The translations under genes were made by a program, and so were the position numbers. This document shows positions 5,520-6,014 of a stretch of DNA of 6,014 nt, one piece after another. Position 1 is the first letter of the stretch, and every line of letters starts with the position of its first letter. Under the pieces are notes generated by a model. That model was not told the origin of the DNA. It worked only from the letters and a program-made list of their open reading frames with translations, and did not search any database. The DNA is from Candidatus Acidiferrales bacterium. GTDB lineage: Bacteria; Acidobacteriota; Terriglobia; Acidiferrales; UBA7541. The stretch lies in the NCBI GenBank assembly GCA_030044295.1, contig JASHWB010000154.1, positions 1-6,014 of the forward strand, read 5' to 3'.

Positions 5520-6014
5520 GCGCGGAGTGTTGATGCTCCGTCCGCCGGGTCGTAGTGATAGCGCCGGAAGATCGATTGTGCTTCGCTGTTCTTCAGCCAT
5601 TGTACAAACTCAGTCGCACCCTTCGGGTCCGGCGCGCCGGTGAGCGCCGCCGCATAGTAAATCAGAGGCTCCGGATGATACGTCTTACCGGCGATGGTGA
5701 GCGCCAGGTCCGGATTTTCTTCACGCACGTTTTCCGAGCTCAAGTTGATCTGGCGAGGCAGCGAGACATAAGGCAGGTCGAAAGGTCCCGGCTGGATCTT
5801 GTATGCCGAGCAAGCGTCCAACTGGCCGCTTTGGAGGCGAGCCAGGACCGACGACTCGCTGAAAATTTGATGTTGATTGATCGTCGGCCCGAGCACCTTC
5901 TCGACCAGATTTGGCTGGTGGTAGAAGTTCGCAGCCAGCATCACAGTGAAGACGATGTTGCGGCCCTGGGGATCTGTCAAAGGGTCGGTGCGTCCGAAGC
6001 GAAATCCCGGTTGC
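5516..6014 (-). CDS. WtpA/ModA-like oxyanion-binding protein, C-terminal part (cut by window edge)
   Basis: The frame is open from the right window edge to TGA at 5518-5516, giving the last 165 residues; signal peptide and N-terminal lobe lie outside. The fragment begins with FRFGRTDPLTDPQGRN (residues 4-19 of the fragment), like the GRxDPxxDPxG segment of tungstate and molybdate binding proteins. LARLQSGQLDACSAYKI (58-73) and YVSLPRQINLSSE (82-94) match the WtpA pattern of LESGEIDYAFVYKS and LPxEINLSD. FVQWLKNSEAQSIFRRYHY (136-154) is the usual C-terminal helix region. It should capture an oxyanion outside the membrane and deliver it to the permease. A TTG near 5980 is not the start; coding continues upstream through it. 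Whether it binds tungstate, molybdate or sulfate cannot be decided here. Confidence 0.8.
   Translation of the reverse strand, partial: QPGFRFGRTDPLTDPQGRNIVFTVMLAANFYHQPNLVEKVLGPTINQHQIFSESSVLARLQSGQLDACSAYKIQPGPFDLPYVSLPRQINLSSENVREENPDLALTIAGKTYHPEPLIYYAAALTGAPDPKGATEFVQWLKNSEAQSIFRRYHYDPADGASTLRA

Noticed and set aside
5520..5600. Extension of the permease to an ATG at 5600.
   Set aside because: It would add 27 residues without membrane or family character inside the binding-protein gene; the ATGA overlap at 5516-5519 is the natural start.

Overview
The window is a compact, GC-rich stretch of bacterial chromosome in which every convincing gene lies on the minus strand, so it is read from high to low coordinates. 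It holds two functional units of inorganic oxyanion metabolism. Gene content and protein style (CysD, a CysN with an unusual tail, an iron-sulfur CysH and a TauE/SafE permease in one tightly overlapped operon) suggest a free-living aerobic or soil-type bacterium. An Acidobacteriota relative is my best guess, from family knowledge only; no rRNA or other marker is present to prove it.

Region 6014 to 4046 is a three-gene ABC importer operon. It contains the C-terminal part of a WtpA/ModA-like oxyanion-binding protein (cut by the window edge), a single ModB/WtpB-like permease, and a short ATPase without a TOBE domain. Adjacent genes overlap by 4 and 8 nt. The family points to tungstate or molybdate, but the position beside a sulfate assimilation operon leaves the substrate open.

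Region 4045 to 3733 has no conventional gene. It looks like a regulatory leader for the downstream operon. Reading in the direction of transcription there is a possible sigma70-type promoter, a 28-codon ORF with four cysteine codons (three within five codons), and a strong intrinsic terminator hairpin with a T tract. The start codon of cysD follows about 35 nt after the T tract. This is the architecture of a ribosome-mediated transcription attenuator sensing charged tRNA-Cys, and it is the most interesting item in the window.

Region 3732 to 1 is the sulfate assimilation operon cysD-cysN-cysH-tauE/safE, with overlaps of 1, 4 and 1 nt. CysD and CysN make adenosine 5'-phosphosulfate (APS) from sulfate and ATP. 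CysH carries the double cysteine pairs of [4Fe-4S] enzymes that normally reduce APS directly to sulfite. The permease, cut by the left edge, probably moves sulfite, sulfate or a sulfonate. CysN has a C-terminal extension of about 120 residues that reads as an APS kinase (CysC) domain whose ATP-binding P-loop and substrate-binding segment have been lost. That fits a pathway that does not need PAPS, and suggests the domain is structural or regulatory.
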